Translations under genes and position numbers: made by a program
Source of the DNA: WTGA01 sp965214055
GTDB taxonomy: Bacteria > Pseudomonadota > Gammaproteobacteria > Arenicellales > Poriferihabitantaceae
Direction of reading: 5' to 3'
NCBI GenBank assembly: GCA_965214055.1
Contig: OZ243931.1
Location: forward strand, 310,001-374,000
DNA length: 64,000 nt
Notes under the pieces: model-generated
Told to the model about the DNA's origin: nothing
Databases searched by the model: none
The model's input: only the letters and a program-made list of their open reading frames with translations
In this document: piece by piece, positions 25,094-33,544 of the stretch
Position numbering within the stretch: the first letter of the stretch is position 1
How the letters are laid out: each line of letters starts with the position of its first letter

Positions 25094-26607
25094 GAAGAAC
25101 AGCTGACCGCCAGCCCGGCGGACCAGTCCGGAGAATCGGCCGCATACCGATGATTCCCGGGCTGCTCGTCAAAGGGGTGCCTGAGCAGGTTCATGATCCG
25201 GTCAATTTCATCAAAATCCTGGTCATCCCGGGCGGCCCGAATGGCCACCTCGGCCATATAGTTTCGAAGGACATACTTTGGATTCACTGCCTTCATCCGT
25301 TGTGAACGAACCACCGGGTCTGCCTTTTCTCTTTCCAGCCGGGCGGCATATCTTGAAAACCAGTTTTCAGACCCGGGACTGCGGCCCAGGGGGCCAGGCA
25401 GATTTCCCCCCAAAGGGTGTGGTTCACTTAACCAGCGAAACGTGTTGGTAAAATCAGCGTTCCCCGCTTCCATTAACTCAAGCAGTTCATCGTACAGGGT
25501 CTCATCGCCCCCCTGCCTTTTTTTCAATCCGAGTTTTTCGCGTTTCCGGCCCAGGTAATACCGGTTGAAAGCCGGTTCGTAGGTCTTCAGTACTTCCGTG
25601 GCCTTTTCAACCGCCTGTTCCGGGACTTCATCCAGCAGCGGCAACAGCGCTTGGGCGAAACATCCCAGGTTAAACAGGCCAATTCCGGGTTGCCGGTCAA
25701 ACGCGTATCGTCCGAGATGGTCGGAGTGGTTGCAGACATGGCCGGACCGGTAAGTGTCCATGAACCCGAACGGCCCGTAATCGATGGTCATGCCATGAAT
25801 GGACATGTTGTCGGAATTCATCACACCGTGGCAGAAGCCTACGGACTGCCATTGTGCAATGAGTCTGGCTGTACTGTCCACCACGGTTTCCAGCAGGCGA
25901 ATATACGGTTCCGGCTGGTGCTTCAGTTCCTCAAAGTAATGGTCCACGACAAATTGGCCCAGGACGGCCAGGTCATCGAATCTCTGCTGGTAGTAATAAT
26001 ATTCAAATGTCCCGAACCGGATATGGCTGGGCGCCATCCGGAGTATCATCGCGCCGGTTTCAATGGTTTCACGGTAGACTTCCTCGCTGCTTCCAGACAG
26101 CATGAGCGCCTGGGTCGTGGGAATGCCCAGCCCGTGCAGTGCCGCACTGGCCAGATATTCACGAATGGAAGAACGCAGGACTGCCTTGCCGTCCCCCTGG
26201 CGGGAATAGAGGGTCAACCCGCTCCCTTTCAGGTGAAGGTCCCATCGATGATTGCACGCGGTCCGAACCTGGCCCAGGAGTAGCGCCCTGCCGTCCCCCA
26301 GCCTGGGCACAAACTGCCCAAACTGGTGCCCGGCATAACACATGGCAATGGGGTGGGTCCCGGGCCATTGACCTGGAGCGGTCAACATGTCCAGAAAGTC
26401 GGGACGTGCACCCTGGGCAGGATCCAGGTGAATGTATTTCGCCGCCGCTTCGTTAAAATGTATCAGGTGCTGACCGCTCAACGGCTCGGGCTGGTGACGG
26501 GAATAGAACTGCTGCGGCAGGGAGGAGTAAATATTGTCGAATCCCAGTTCCTCCAGGGACAGCATGGCGGGTGCATCGGGTTTTTCAGCAAAACAGGGGG
26601 AGGTCAT
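25090..26607 (-). CDS. selO: protein adenylyltransferase SelO (YdiU)
   Basis: A pseudokinase-fold enzyme that transfers AMP to protein hydroxyl side chains, linked to redox homeostasis in studied bacteria. Family blocks are CYAGHQFGQFVPRLGDGRA near residue 90, the ATP-site GSGLTLYSRQGDGKAVLRS, the catalytic-loop region FCHGVMNSDNMSIHG and DYGPFGFMD. The chain ends in VSCSS, the usual bacterial ending with a cysteine where eukaryotic proteins have selenocysteine. Length 505 aa fits. It is divergent from aceA across a 166-bp AT-rich gap. Confidence 0.94.
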   Translation of the reverse strand: MTSPCFAEKPDAPAMLSLEELGFDNIYSSLPQQFYSRHQPEPLSGQHLIHFNEAAAKYIHLDPAQGARPDFLDMLTAPGQWPGTHPIAMCYAGHQFGQFVPRLGDGRALLLGQVRTACNHRWDLHLKGSGLTLYSRQGDGKAVLRSSIREYLASAALHGLGIPTTQALMLSGSSEEVYRETIETGAMILRMAPSHIRFGTFEYYYYQQRFDDLAVLGQFVVDHYFEELKHQPEPYIRLLETVVDSTARLIAQWQSVGFCHGVMNSDNMSIHGMTIDYGPFGFMDTYRSGHVCNHSDHLGRYAFDRQPGIGLFNLGCFAQALLPLLDEVPEQAVEKATEVLKTYEPAFNRYYLGRKREKLGLKKRQGGDETLYDELLELMEAGNADFTNTFRWLSEPHPLGGNLPGPLGRSPGSENWFSRYAARLEREKADPVVRSQRMKAVNPKYVLRNYMAEVAIRAARDDQDFDEIDRIMNLLRHPFDEQPGNHRYAADSPDWSAGLAVSCSS

Positions 26608-26773
26608 GGCGGAATATTATTAATATTTCTTTGAGTAAATCATTTACCATTGATTATTTTAATGTTACAAATTGAAAAAAGGCAGTATTCCATCTATTGA
26701 AAACGCATTCCTGATCAAAGATGATTGCCTCCTGTTTCATTGGGATTTCGTAATCTATTTTTAGGTATTTATT

Positions 26774-28078
26774 ATGTCAAGGGCGGATATTATCACAGCA
26801 ATTGAGAATGATTGGGCCAGCAATCCCCGCTGGGAAAACCTGTCCCGAAGTTACCGTGCAGCCGACGTGGTCCGTCTGCGAGGTTCCCTTCAGCCGGAAT
26901 ACACCCTGGCTCGACGGGGCGCGGAAAAACTCTGGGACCTGGTCAACGGAACGGCCAAAAAGGGCTATGTGAACAGTCTCGGGGCGCTGACCGCCGGCCA
27001 GGCGGTACAGCAGGCCAAAGCGGGCATTGAAGCGATCTATCTTTCCGGATGGCAGGTGGCTGCCGACAGCAACAGCTCGGAAACCATGTACCCCGACCAA
27101 TCGCTGTATGCCTATGACTCCGTCCCCATCGTGGTTCGGCGAATCAACAACAGTTTTGCCCGGGCAGACCAGATCCAGTGGTCCCGGGGGGTTGATCCCG
27201 ACGACAATGACTACATTGACTACTTTCTTCCCATTGTTGCGGATGCGGAAGCCGGGTTTGGTGGCGTACTGAATGCCTTTGAACTGGCCAAGAACCTGAT
27301 CGCAAACGGGGCGGCCGGCATCCACTTCGAAGATCAGCTGGCCGCAGTCAAGAAATGCGGGCACATGGGAGGCAAGGTTCTGGTCCCCACCGAAGAAGCC
27401 ATTCAAAAACTGGTTTCTGCCCGTCTTGCTGCGGATATCATGAATATCCCCACGGTCATTCTGGCGAGAACGGATGCGGAGGCGGCCAATCTTGTTACGT
27501 CAGATTTCGATGACCGGGACCGGCCTTTCCTCACCGGGGAACGCACATCCGAAGGATTCTACCGGGTCAGAAACGGCCTGGAACAGGCGGTTTCCCGAGG
27601 CGTTTCCTATGCCCCGTACGCCGACCTGGTCTGGTGTGAAACGGGAACCCCTGATCTGGGTTTTGCCCGGGAATTTGCCCAGGCCATCCACGAAGTACAT
27701 CCCGGGAAACTGCTTGCCTACAACTGCTCCCCGTCCTTCAACTGGAAAAAGAACCTGGATGACAGCACCATCGCCAGCTTTCAGGACGAAATCGCCGCCA
27801 TGGGATACAAGTACCAGTTCATCACGTTGGCCGGGATTCACAGCATGTGGTACAACATGTATGACCTGGCTCACCAATACGCCCGGGGCGAGGGCATGCG
27901 GCACTACGTCGAAAAAGTCCAGGAACCCGAATTCGACGCGGCCTCCCGGGGATACACCTTTGTCGCCCATCAACAGGAAGTGGGGGCCGGATACTTTGAC
28001 GATGTGACCACCACAATTCAGGGGGGAAGCTCTTCGGTCACCGCATTGACGGGTTCCACGGAAGAAGACCAGTTCTAG
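26774..28078 (+). CDS. aceA: isocitrate lyase
   Basis: Cleaves isocitrate to succinate and glyoxylate, the first step of the glyoxylate bypass. The signature KKCGHMGGKVL carries the catalytic Cys195, the same number as in E. coli, and the 434-aa length is equal to the enterobacterial enzyme. aceK follows at 62 bp; malate synthase is not in the window. The upstream 166 bp are markedly AT-rich and should hold divergent promoters for aceA and selO. Confidence 0.96.
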   Translation: MSRADIITAIENDWASNPRWENLSRSYRAADVVRLRGSLQPEYTLARRGAEKLWDLVNGTAKKGYVNSLGALTAGQAVQQAKAGIEAIYLSGWQVAADSNSSETMYPDQSLYAYDSVPIVVRRINNSFARADQIQWSRGVDPDDNDYIDYFLPIVADAEAGFGGVLNAFELAKNLIANGAAGIHFEDQLAAVKKCGHMGGKVLVPTEEAIQKLVSARLAADIMNIPTVILARTDAEAANLVTSDFDDRDRPFLTGERTSEGFYRVRNGLEQAVSRGVSYAPYADLVWCETGTPDLGFAREFAQAIHEVHPGKLLAYNCSPSFNWKKNLDDSTIASFQDEIAAMGYKYQFITLAGIHSMWYNMYDLAHQYARGEGMRHYVEKVQEPEFDAASRGYTFVAHQQEVGAGYFDDVTTTIQGGSSSVTALTGSTEEDQF

Positions 28079-28140
28079 CAGGCCGCAGCATCCGGGCAAA
28101 ATTATTTTGAGCAGCCGTGAAAAGGTTGTAAGTTCTCGCC

Positions 28141-29922
28141 ATGGTGATGAGTGCCGACCTGGTTAGAGAAGTTGCCGTCTCGATTCTGCACGGGTTCAAC
28201 CGGCACTATACCCGCTTTGAAAAAATAACCCGGGCCGCAAAGAAGCGTTTTGAATCCGCCGACTGGGAGGGGGAGGTCAAGGCCCGCAAACAGCGCATTG
28301 AGTTTTATGACCAGCGGGTAAACGAAAGCGTCGAATACATTAAAACCCGCTTTGACATCGAAAAACTGGATAAATCCCTGTGGCAGGATGTCAAGCGCCA
28401 GTACCTGTGGTTGTTATACGAACACAAGCAACCCGAACTGGCGGAAAGTTTCTATAACTCCGTCTTTTGCAGGCTGTTTGACCGACAGTACTTTAACAAC
28501 CGGCATATTTTTGTCAAACCGGGGTCCGCAATCGACTTCCTCGACATGGAAGACCCTGCGTACACCAGTTACTATCCCGATGAATGCGGACTTGAAAAAA
28601 CCTTTCACAAGGTCTTGGACAGTTACCACCTGAAATGCAAATGGCAGGACCTGGACCGCGACCTCACACTCCTCACGGATAACTTCCAGCCGTACCTGGA
28701 AACCGATACCCAGCCCCCTCCCCACCGGCAGTTGCAAGTCGTTTCCTCGTTGTTTTTCCGGAACAAGGCCGCCTATATTGTTGGCCGTGCCCTCATCGGC
28801 CATGACCGGCAGCCATTCGTCATCCCGCTCCTTTTGACCGATGACCGGAAATTGTTTGTCGACACCATCATCACGGACCGCGGCGATATTGCCGTAATTT
28901 TCAGTTTTACCCGGGCCTATTTTATGGTGAACACTCGGGTCCCTGCGGGACTGGTGAGTTTCCTGCACAAGATTTTGCCCACCCGCAGCCGGGCGGATAT
29001 TTACACCTCTATCGGCTTCCAGAAGCAGGGCAAGACCCTGTTCTACCGGGAATTTCTCTATCATCTGGAGCATTCCAACGACAAGCTGGTAATTGCCCCG
29101 GGAATCAAGGGCATGGTGATGAGTGTCTTTACCCTTCCTTCCTATCCCTTTGTCTTCAAGGTGATCAAGGATCATTTTCCACCTCCCAAAGAAGTGGACC
29201 GGGCCACGGTCAAGCAAAAATACCAACTGGTCAAGATGCATGACCGGGTAGGCAGAATGGCGGACACACTGGAATTTTCACACGTTGCATTCCCCATTGA
29301 CCGATTTTCGGATGAATTGCTGGCGGAGTTGAAAGAAACCATTCCATTGAACATGACCATCGAAGACGGGTTTGTCATTATCCGGCATCTTTATATTGAA
29401 AGAAGAATGGTGCCTTTCAATATGTACATCGAAAACGCCAATGACGAAATGATCGAACATGGCGTGAAAAGCTATGGAAATGCCATCAAGGAAATGATCG
29501 CAGCCAATATCTTTCCCGGAGACATGCTGCTCAAGAATTTCGGCGTGACCCGGTATGGCCGGGTGGTGTTTTATGATTACGATGAAATCTGTCATATGAC
29601 CGAGATCCGGGTCCGTTCGGTACCCAGGGCCCGGTCCGAAGAAGAGGAGCTTTCCGCCGAACCCTGGTACCATATTGATAAAAATGATTTCTTCCCGGAA
29701 CAGTTTGAACAGTTTGTCATGAACCATCCCAAGGTCCGTGAGAAATTCCGGGCGCTACACCCCGAGTTGCTGGACCCCGGGTACTGGAGGAAAATCCAGC
29801 AGGACATCTTCAACAAAACCCGGCATGATGTATTTCCATACAAACAGGAACAACGGTTCTGGTTCCGGTACCCGGAGAAATACCGGAGACCGGAAAATCC
29901 CATCCAACAATCAACACCCTGA
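28141..29922 (+). CDS. aceK: isocitrate dehydrogenase kinase/phosphatase
   Basis: Bifunctional enzyme that phosphorylates and dephosphorylates isocitrate dehydrogenase, directing carbon between the TCA cycle and the glyoxylate bypass. It is colinear with E. coli AceK, including the ATP-binding segment APGIKGMVMSVFTLPSYPFVFK and the active-site region ANIFPGDMLLKNFGVTR plus VVFYDYDEI. Length 593 aa is typical. Two in-frame ATGs (28141 and 28147) lie at the start. Location after aceA confirms assignment. Confidence 0.96.
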   Translation: MVMSADLVREVAVSILHGFNRHYTRFEKITRAAKKRFESADWEGEVKARKQRIEFYDQRVNESVEYIKTRFDIEKLDKSLWQDVKRQYLWLLYEHKQPELAESFYNSVFCRLFDRQYFNNRHIFVKPGSAIDFLDMEDPAYTSYYPDECGLEKTFHKVLDSYHLKCKWQDLDRDLTLLTDNFQPYLETDTQPPPHRQLQVVSSLFFRNKAAYIVGRALIGHDRQPFVIPLLLTDDRKLFVDTIITDRGDIAVIFSFTRAYFMVNTRVPAGLVSFLHKILPTRSRADIYTSIGFQKQGKTLFYREFLYHLEHSNDKLVIAPGIKGMVMSVFTLPSYPFVFKVIKDHFPPPKEVDRATVKQKYQLVKMHDRVGRMADTLEFSHVAFPIDRFSDELLAELKETIPLNMTIEDGFVIIRHLYIERRMVPFNMYIENANDEMIEHGVKSYGNAIKEMIAANIFPGDMLLKNFGVTRYGRVVFYDYDEICHMTEIRVRSVPRARSEEEELSAEPWYHIDKNDFFPEQFEQFVMNHPKVREKFRALHPELLDPGYWRKIQQDIFNKTRHDVFPYKQEQRFWFRYPEKYRRPENPIQQSTP

Positions 29923-29925
29923 CTT

Positions 29926-30405
29926 ATGAATACTGCAGATTTATCCGACGCCTATCCCGATGCCCTGGTGTGCGAACCCATCTTCCACAATTTCGGGGGG
30001 GCCCCCAAATTCCATGGCCCGGTCCGAACCGTGAAATGTTTCGAAGACAACACGTACATCCGCCAGGCCCTGTCCCAACTGGTGGACGGTGCCGTGCTGG
30101 TTGTGGATGCAGGCGGTTCCCGATGGTGCGCCATGCTGGGAGACAACCTTGCCCGAATGGGACTCGACAATGGCTGGGCCGGCGCGGTATTCAACGGTCT
30201 CATTCGTGACAGTGTTGAAATCAGCACCCTGCCGTTTGGAGTCAGGGCGCTGGGCACCATTCCCCGGCGAAGCCGGAAAGAAGGGGTGGGGAAAGCAGAT
30301 GTCCCGGTGAGCTTTGCCGGGGTGACCTTTCATCCCGGCGATTACCTCTATGCCGACGAAGACGGAATGATCGTCAGCGGCAAACCGCTGGTGCTCCCGG
30401 ATTAG
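29926..30405 (+). CDS. rraA: RraA-family protein (RNase E regulator / aldolase-like)
   Basis: A 159-aa protein of the RraA fold. Conserved features are CFEDNTYIRQAL, LGDNLARMGLDNGWAGAVFNGLIRD and DVPVSFAGVTFHPGDY followed by ADEDG. In E. coli RraA binds and inhibits RNase E; homologues in other bacteria act as 4-hydroxy-4-methyl-2-oxoglutarate aldolases. The G-x20-R-D type aldolase motif is partly seen in NGLIRDS, so either activity is possible. It starts 3 bp after aceK and is probably cotranscribed. Confidence 0.88.
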   Translation: MNTADLSDAYPDALVCEPIFHNFGGAPKFHGPVRTVKCFEDNTYIRQALSQLVDGAVLVVDAGGSRWCAMLGDNLARMGLDNGWAGAVFNGLIRDSVEISTLPFGVRALGTIPRRSRKEGVGKADVPVSFAGVTFHPGDYLYADEDGMIVSGKPLVLPD

Positions 30406-31054
30406 AGAAACCGGGGAGACCGTTTCCCAACCATTGGATTTCGGAACTTCCCGCCGGTTGCCGGCCATGTAATCTGGACACCCTCTGTGTGAGGAGTCAG
30501 TCATAATCCAAACAGTAGTGTATCCGTTTAAAATTACTCCCCCCGTGCCCGTACGAAGCGAAACACGAGTTGACCTGCAAGAGAGCATTTGAGAGGAGCG
30601 TATTGCAGTGGCCGGGGGGTGGCAAGCAATCTCTGTGTCAAAAGCGGAGGATTGTCATGCCAATTGGCTACTATCACCTGACCCAGTACAAAAGATGCCA
30701 GATTAATGCCCTGTTGCATACAGGTTTGTCACAACGGGAGATTGCCCACCCAGCTCGGGCGAAGTCTGAATATTCACACCATTGCCGACAAAGGAATCGT
30801 TAATACTGTAGCGAAAGAAGGCTGCGGATTGCATGGAAAAATAAGCAAATCGGTGAGTTATTCATGCATCCCCCGTGACCCATCCCAACCCGGTATGCCT
30901 GCAGGCCAAATTTGTGAATATTTGTACGCTTGTCTATCTGAATCTTCTTCGTTGGATGAAGATTGGGTCTCTAACTGCTAAATCCGATAAACTCAAATGA
31001 ACACACCACAGTCCAGACCCAGCCATTGCACAACCAGTGCATTGGGCAAACTGC
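30406..31054. other. intergenic region with transposase debris
   Basis: About 650 bp between rraA and the DksA-type gene. Apart from the IS30-like scrap annotated separately, I see only short open frames with no family resemblance. No tRNA or clear terminator is visible. The base composition is more AT-rich than the flanking genes, especially from about 30800 to 31010. Confidence 0.5.
30657..30798 (+). pseudogene. IS30-like transposase N-terminal remnant, frameshifted
   Basis: The ATG at 30657 opens a frame encoding YYHLTQYKRCQINALLHTGL then SQREIA, which resembles the N-terminal helix-turn-helix of IS30 transposases (pattern HLTxxxRxxIxxLLxxGxSxREIA). After Ala, a frameshift is needed to continue with TQLGRSLNIHTIADKG from about 30748, the expected LGRS-type recognition helix. 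The remainder of the transposase, including the DDE catalytic domain, is absent. A relic, not a working element. Confidence 0.6.
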
Positions 31055-31489
31055 TCAGGAAAGCTGTTTCTCCCGGATCTCGTCCAGCGTCTTGCAGTCA
31101 ATACACAGGGTTGCTGTAGGCCGCGCCTCCAGGCGCTTCAAGCCAATTTCTTCTCCGCAGTTTTCGCAATAACCAAAATCCCCATTGCTTATCTGGGCGA
31201 TGGAACCCTCGATTTTCTTGATCAGCTTCCTGGCCCTGTCCCGGCCTCTCAGTTCAAACGCCATATCGGTTTCCTGACTTGCCCGGTCCGCAGGGTCTGG
31301 ATGATTCGCGGTTTCATCCTGCATATTGTGCACCGTGCGGGATGTTTCATCGGTCAGTTCACCACGCCAGGCGTCCAGAATGGCTGAAAAATGGGCGAGT
31401 TGGGCTTTCCCCATGTATTTCTCGTTTTTTCTCGCCCGGTAGGGCTTGATTCCGTGAATCAGTAATGTAGGTTTTCTCCTGGCCGCCAT
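31055..31489 (-). CDS. dksA: DksA/TraR-type zinc-finger RNA polymerase regulator
   Basis: A 144-aa DksA homologue. After a basic N-terminus, a helical coiled-coil region (about residues 30-100) contains the acidic tip-type sequence DPADRAS, followed by the four-cysteine zinc finger CENCGEEIGLKRLEARPT and CIDC. DksA proteins enter the secondary channel of RNA polymerase and act with ppGpp. The complete C4 finger and DxxDxA-type coiled-coil tip support true DksA over short TraR forms, though a DksA paralogue elsewhere cannot be excluded. Confidence 0.92.
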   Translation of the reverse strand: MAARRKPTLLIHGIKPYRARKNEKYMGKAQLAHFSAILDAWRGELTDETSRTVHNMQDETANHPDPADRASQETDMAFELRGRDRARKLIKKIEGSIAQISNGDFGYCENCGEEIGLKRLEARPTATLCIDCKTLDEIREKQLS

Positions 31490-31643
31490 GCAAGTATTTC
31501 AGTTTAGGATTAATGATGGTGCAAACTTTTTGGGCTGTCTTCGATCAGCACCAAAATAAACGGACAGCTTTATACCAAATGGCCCAATAGATTGCAATGC
31601 CGCGATAAGACTGATTTCCTCTTCAATCCCCGACATAGCCCGC

Positions 31644-31928
31644 TCACCGGGACGATCGGGCCCGCAATCGCCGGGCCTGGGTCGGGGAGACTTCCAGGGG
31701 CCGGTAGATCTCCACCCGGTCATGGGGACCCAGAACCGTGTCCCGGTCCCGCTGCACCCCGTAAATGCCCACCGCCTGTTGATCGAGATCCAGCCCGGGA
31801 TATTTCTCCAGCAGCCCGGAAGCCGCAATGGCGGCCCCAATCGTGCTGCCCACCGGGCACCGCAGCCGAACCACCTCCTGCCATTCCGGCCAGGCCACCA
31901 CCACGCTCACCGCCATGGTCCGCTTCAC
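31644..31928 (-). CDS. rnfH: RnfH family (UPF0125) protein
   Basis: A 94-aa ubiquitin-like beta-grasp protein of the RnfH family, whose biochemical role is not settled. The pattern VVVAWPEWQEVVRLRCPVGSTIGAAI and HDRVEIYRPLEVSPTQARR is characteristic. The GTG start at 31928 overlaps the ratA stop codon (GTGA) and has GGAGGT close upstream; the internal ATG at 31916 is less likely. It forms the conserved ratA-rnfH pair divergent from smpB. Confidence 0.9.
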   Translation of the reverse strand: MKRTMAVSVVVAWPEWQEVVRLRCPVGSTIGAAIAASGLLEKYPGLDLDQQAVGIYGVQRDRDTVLGPHDRVEIYRPLEVSPTQARRLRARSSR

Positions 31929-32377
31929 AGGACCTCCGCCCGACCGGTCCCGTAAACCTCGTCCGCCCGGCGGCAGAAGGCATCCACCAGGGAATTGGCA
32001 ATGCCCCCGAAAACCGGCCCCACCAGCCGTCCCACCACCGGGTTGGAAAAATCAAATGACAACTCCAGCTCCACCTTCGAGGACTCCGCATCCAGTGCCA
32101 CGAATTCCCACGACCCCGACAGGTGACTGAACGGACCCTCCACCAGGGTCAGCAGCGTCTTCTCCTCCCCGATCAGACGGTTCCGGGTGGTGAAGGCGTG
32201 ACACACCCCCTTGTAGTCCAGGGTGAGCTTCGCCAGTACCTCCCCCTCGCTGCGGCCCAGTTCCTCCGAGGCCCGGCACCACGGCAGGAAGTCCGCGTAG
32301 CGCGGCACGTCATTGACCAGGGCAAACATCTCCCCCGCCCGGTGGGGAACCCACGCCATGCGCCGGACCGTCTTCAT
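31925..32377 (-). CDS. ratA: RatA/Coq10-like START-domain protein
   Basis: A 150-aa polyketide cyclase/START-fold protein. E. coli RatA was reported to block 70S assembly, while homologues resemble Coq10, a ubiquinone-binding protein; the physiological role is unsettled. Family features are FALVNDVPRYADFLPWC near the N-terminus and FDFSNPVVGRLVGPVFG near the C-terminus. I chose the ATG at 32377, preceded by a TGGAAA sequence, over longer frames that would overlap smpB. The C-terminus is GC-rich and basic-acidic mixed, normal for the family. Confidence 0.92.
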   Translation of the reverse strand: MKTVRRMAWVPHRAGEMFALVNDVPRYADFLPWCRASEELGRSEGEVLAKLTLDYKGVCHAFTTRNRLIGEEKTLLTLVEGPFSHLSGSWEFVALDAESSKVELELSFDFSNPVVGRLVGPVFGGIANSLVDAFCRRADEVYGTGRAEVL

Positions 32378-32441
32378 GGTTTCCAGACAAATTCCATGGG
32401 GTCCATTATACTCCACGGGTCTTTCCTTCCCGTACCGTGTC

Positions 32442-32912
32442 ATGCCCAAAAAGAAACCCTCCCCGGACTCCCGCATTGCCGTCAACCGCCGGGCCCGGTT
32501 CGACTATGTCCTGGAACAGGAATACGAGGCCGGACTGGTTCTTGAGGGCTGGGAGGTCCAGAGCCTGCGACGGGGACGGGCCCAGCTCAAGGAAAGTCAT
32601 GTGACGGTCATCAAGGGCGAGGTCTACCTCGTCGGGGCCCATTTCTCCCCGCTGGTCTCCACCTCCACCCACCACACTGCCCGGCCCACCCGGCCCCGGA
32701 AACTCCTGCTGAACCGCCGGGAAATCGCCCAGCTCATCGGCGCCATAGAACGCCGGGGCTACACCCTCGTGCCCCTGCACCTGTACTGGAAACACCAGCG
32801 GGTGAAACTGTCCATCGCACTGGCGAAGGGAAAGAAACAGTACGACAAGCGACAAACCATCAAGCAGCGGCAATGGGACCGACAACGACAACGGCTCCTC
32901 AAACAATCCTGA
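32442..32912 (+). CDS. smpB: SsrA-binding protein
   Basis: Binds tmRNA and brings it to stalled ribosomes for trans-translation. Conserved blocks are NRRARFDYVLEQEYEAGLVL, GWEVQSLRRGRAQLKESHV, and the basic C-terminal tail beginning LAKGKKQYDKR that enters the mRNA channel. The start at 32442 (MPKKK) is chosen over upstream starts within the divergent ratA. ssrA, its RNA partner, lies 143 bp downstream. Confidence 0.97.
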   Translation: MPKKKPSPDSRIAVNRRARFDYVLEQEYEAGLVLEGWEVQSLRRGRAQLKESHVTVIKGEVYLVGAHFSPLVSTSTHHTARPTRPRKLLLNRREIAQLIGAIERRGYTLVPLHLYWKHQRVKLSIALAKGKKQYDKRQTIKQRQWDRQRQRLLKQS

Positions 32913-33038
32913 GCGCATGTCGAAGCGTCAGGGAGCACTTTGCTTGAACGTTTTCAATCGGGAAATTATCCCGAACGAGGAGAGCTATTCCAGAGACACA
33001 GAGACAACTCTGTTTATATGCAGTTCCACAAAACATGA

Positions 33039-33044
33039 TATACT
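33039..33044 (+). promoter_or_regulatory. putative -10 box of ssrA
   Basis: A TATACT hexamer stands 11 bp before the mature 5' end of tmRNA, a suitable place for a sigma70 -10 element given that the primary transcript has a short leader removed by RNase P. The -35 position is poorly matched. The SmpB gene upstream may also read through. Confidence 0.4.
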
Positions 33045-33055
33045 CAGATTGTTAT

Positions 33056-33411
33056 GGGGGTGATTTGGCTTCGACGCCGGTCGCGAAACCATCGGAGCAT
33101 GTCGAGGTGTAGATTTCCTCGTAAATCCAGCTACACAACTATAGTTGCCAACGACGACAACTACGCACTAGCCGCCTGATCGGCTGGTCCTTTCACCCGG
33201 TTTGCTCATAGGCAGGGATTCGAAAGGTCATTTCATATGGGCTCGCTTGCCAGTTGTGCTTGTTAGCTGGCAGTTAAAACCAATCGAGCTAACCATCCGG
33301 CGCGTTCGTCTGTTGACCAGCCAGGTGGGAAATTTGAAGACAGACTAAACATGTAGCTGCCGGTGAGCGTAGGGTCTGCGGACGCGGGTTCGATCCCCGC
33401 CACCTCCACCA
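33056..33411 (+). ncRNA. ssrA: transfer-messenger RNA (tmRNA)
   Basis: Rescues stalled ribosomes with SmpB. The tRNA-like ends pair: 5' GGGGGTG with 3' CACCTCC, followed by ACCA, and the T arm reads GCGGGTTCGATCCCCGC. The standard 5' element TGATTTGGCTTCGACGCC and the GCGAAACC segment are present. The resume codon is GCC at 33147 and the encoded tag is ANDDNYALAA, ending in a single TGA at 33177-33179. The LAA end is the degron recognised by ClpXP and ClpAP; clpA and clpS lie a few kilobases downstream. Confidence 0.97.
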
Positions 33412-33421
33412 ATTTGTAAAT

Positions 33422-33459
33422 AGCCCTAATGAGCCCTCACCGGCCATTAGGGCTTTTTA
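33422..33459 (+). terminator. rho-independent terminator of ssrA
   Basis: A 10-bp perfect stem AGCCCTAATG / CATTAGGGCT (33422-33431 and 33445-33454) with a 13-nt loop is followed by a T tract. It begins 10 bp after the end of tmRNA. Confidence 0.9.
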
Positions 33460-33544
33460 TTACCCCGTGGTTTTTTGTGCGCCTGGGAAGGCGCACTGGA
33501 ATATTCCGGTTAATTTGTGGGGCGGACAAAAAAGCAAAATAAAA

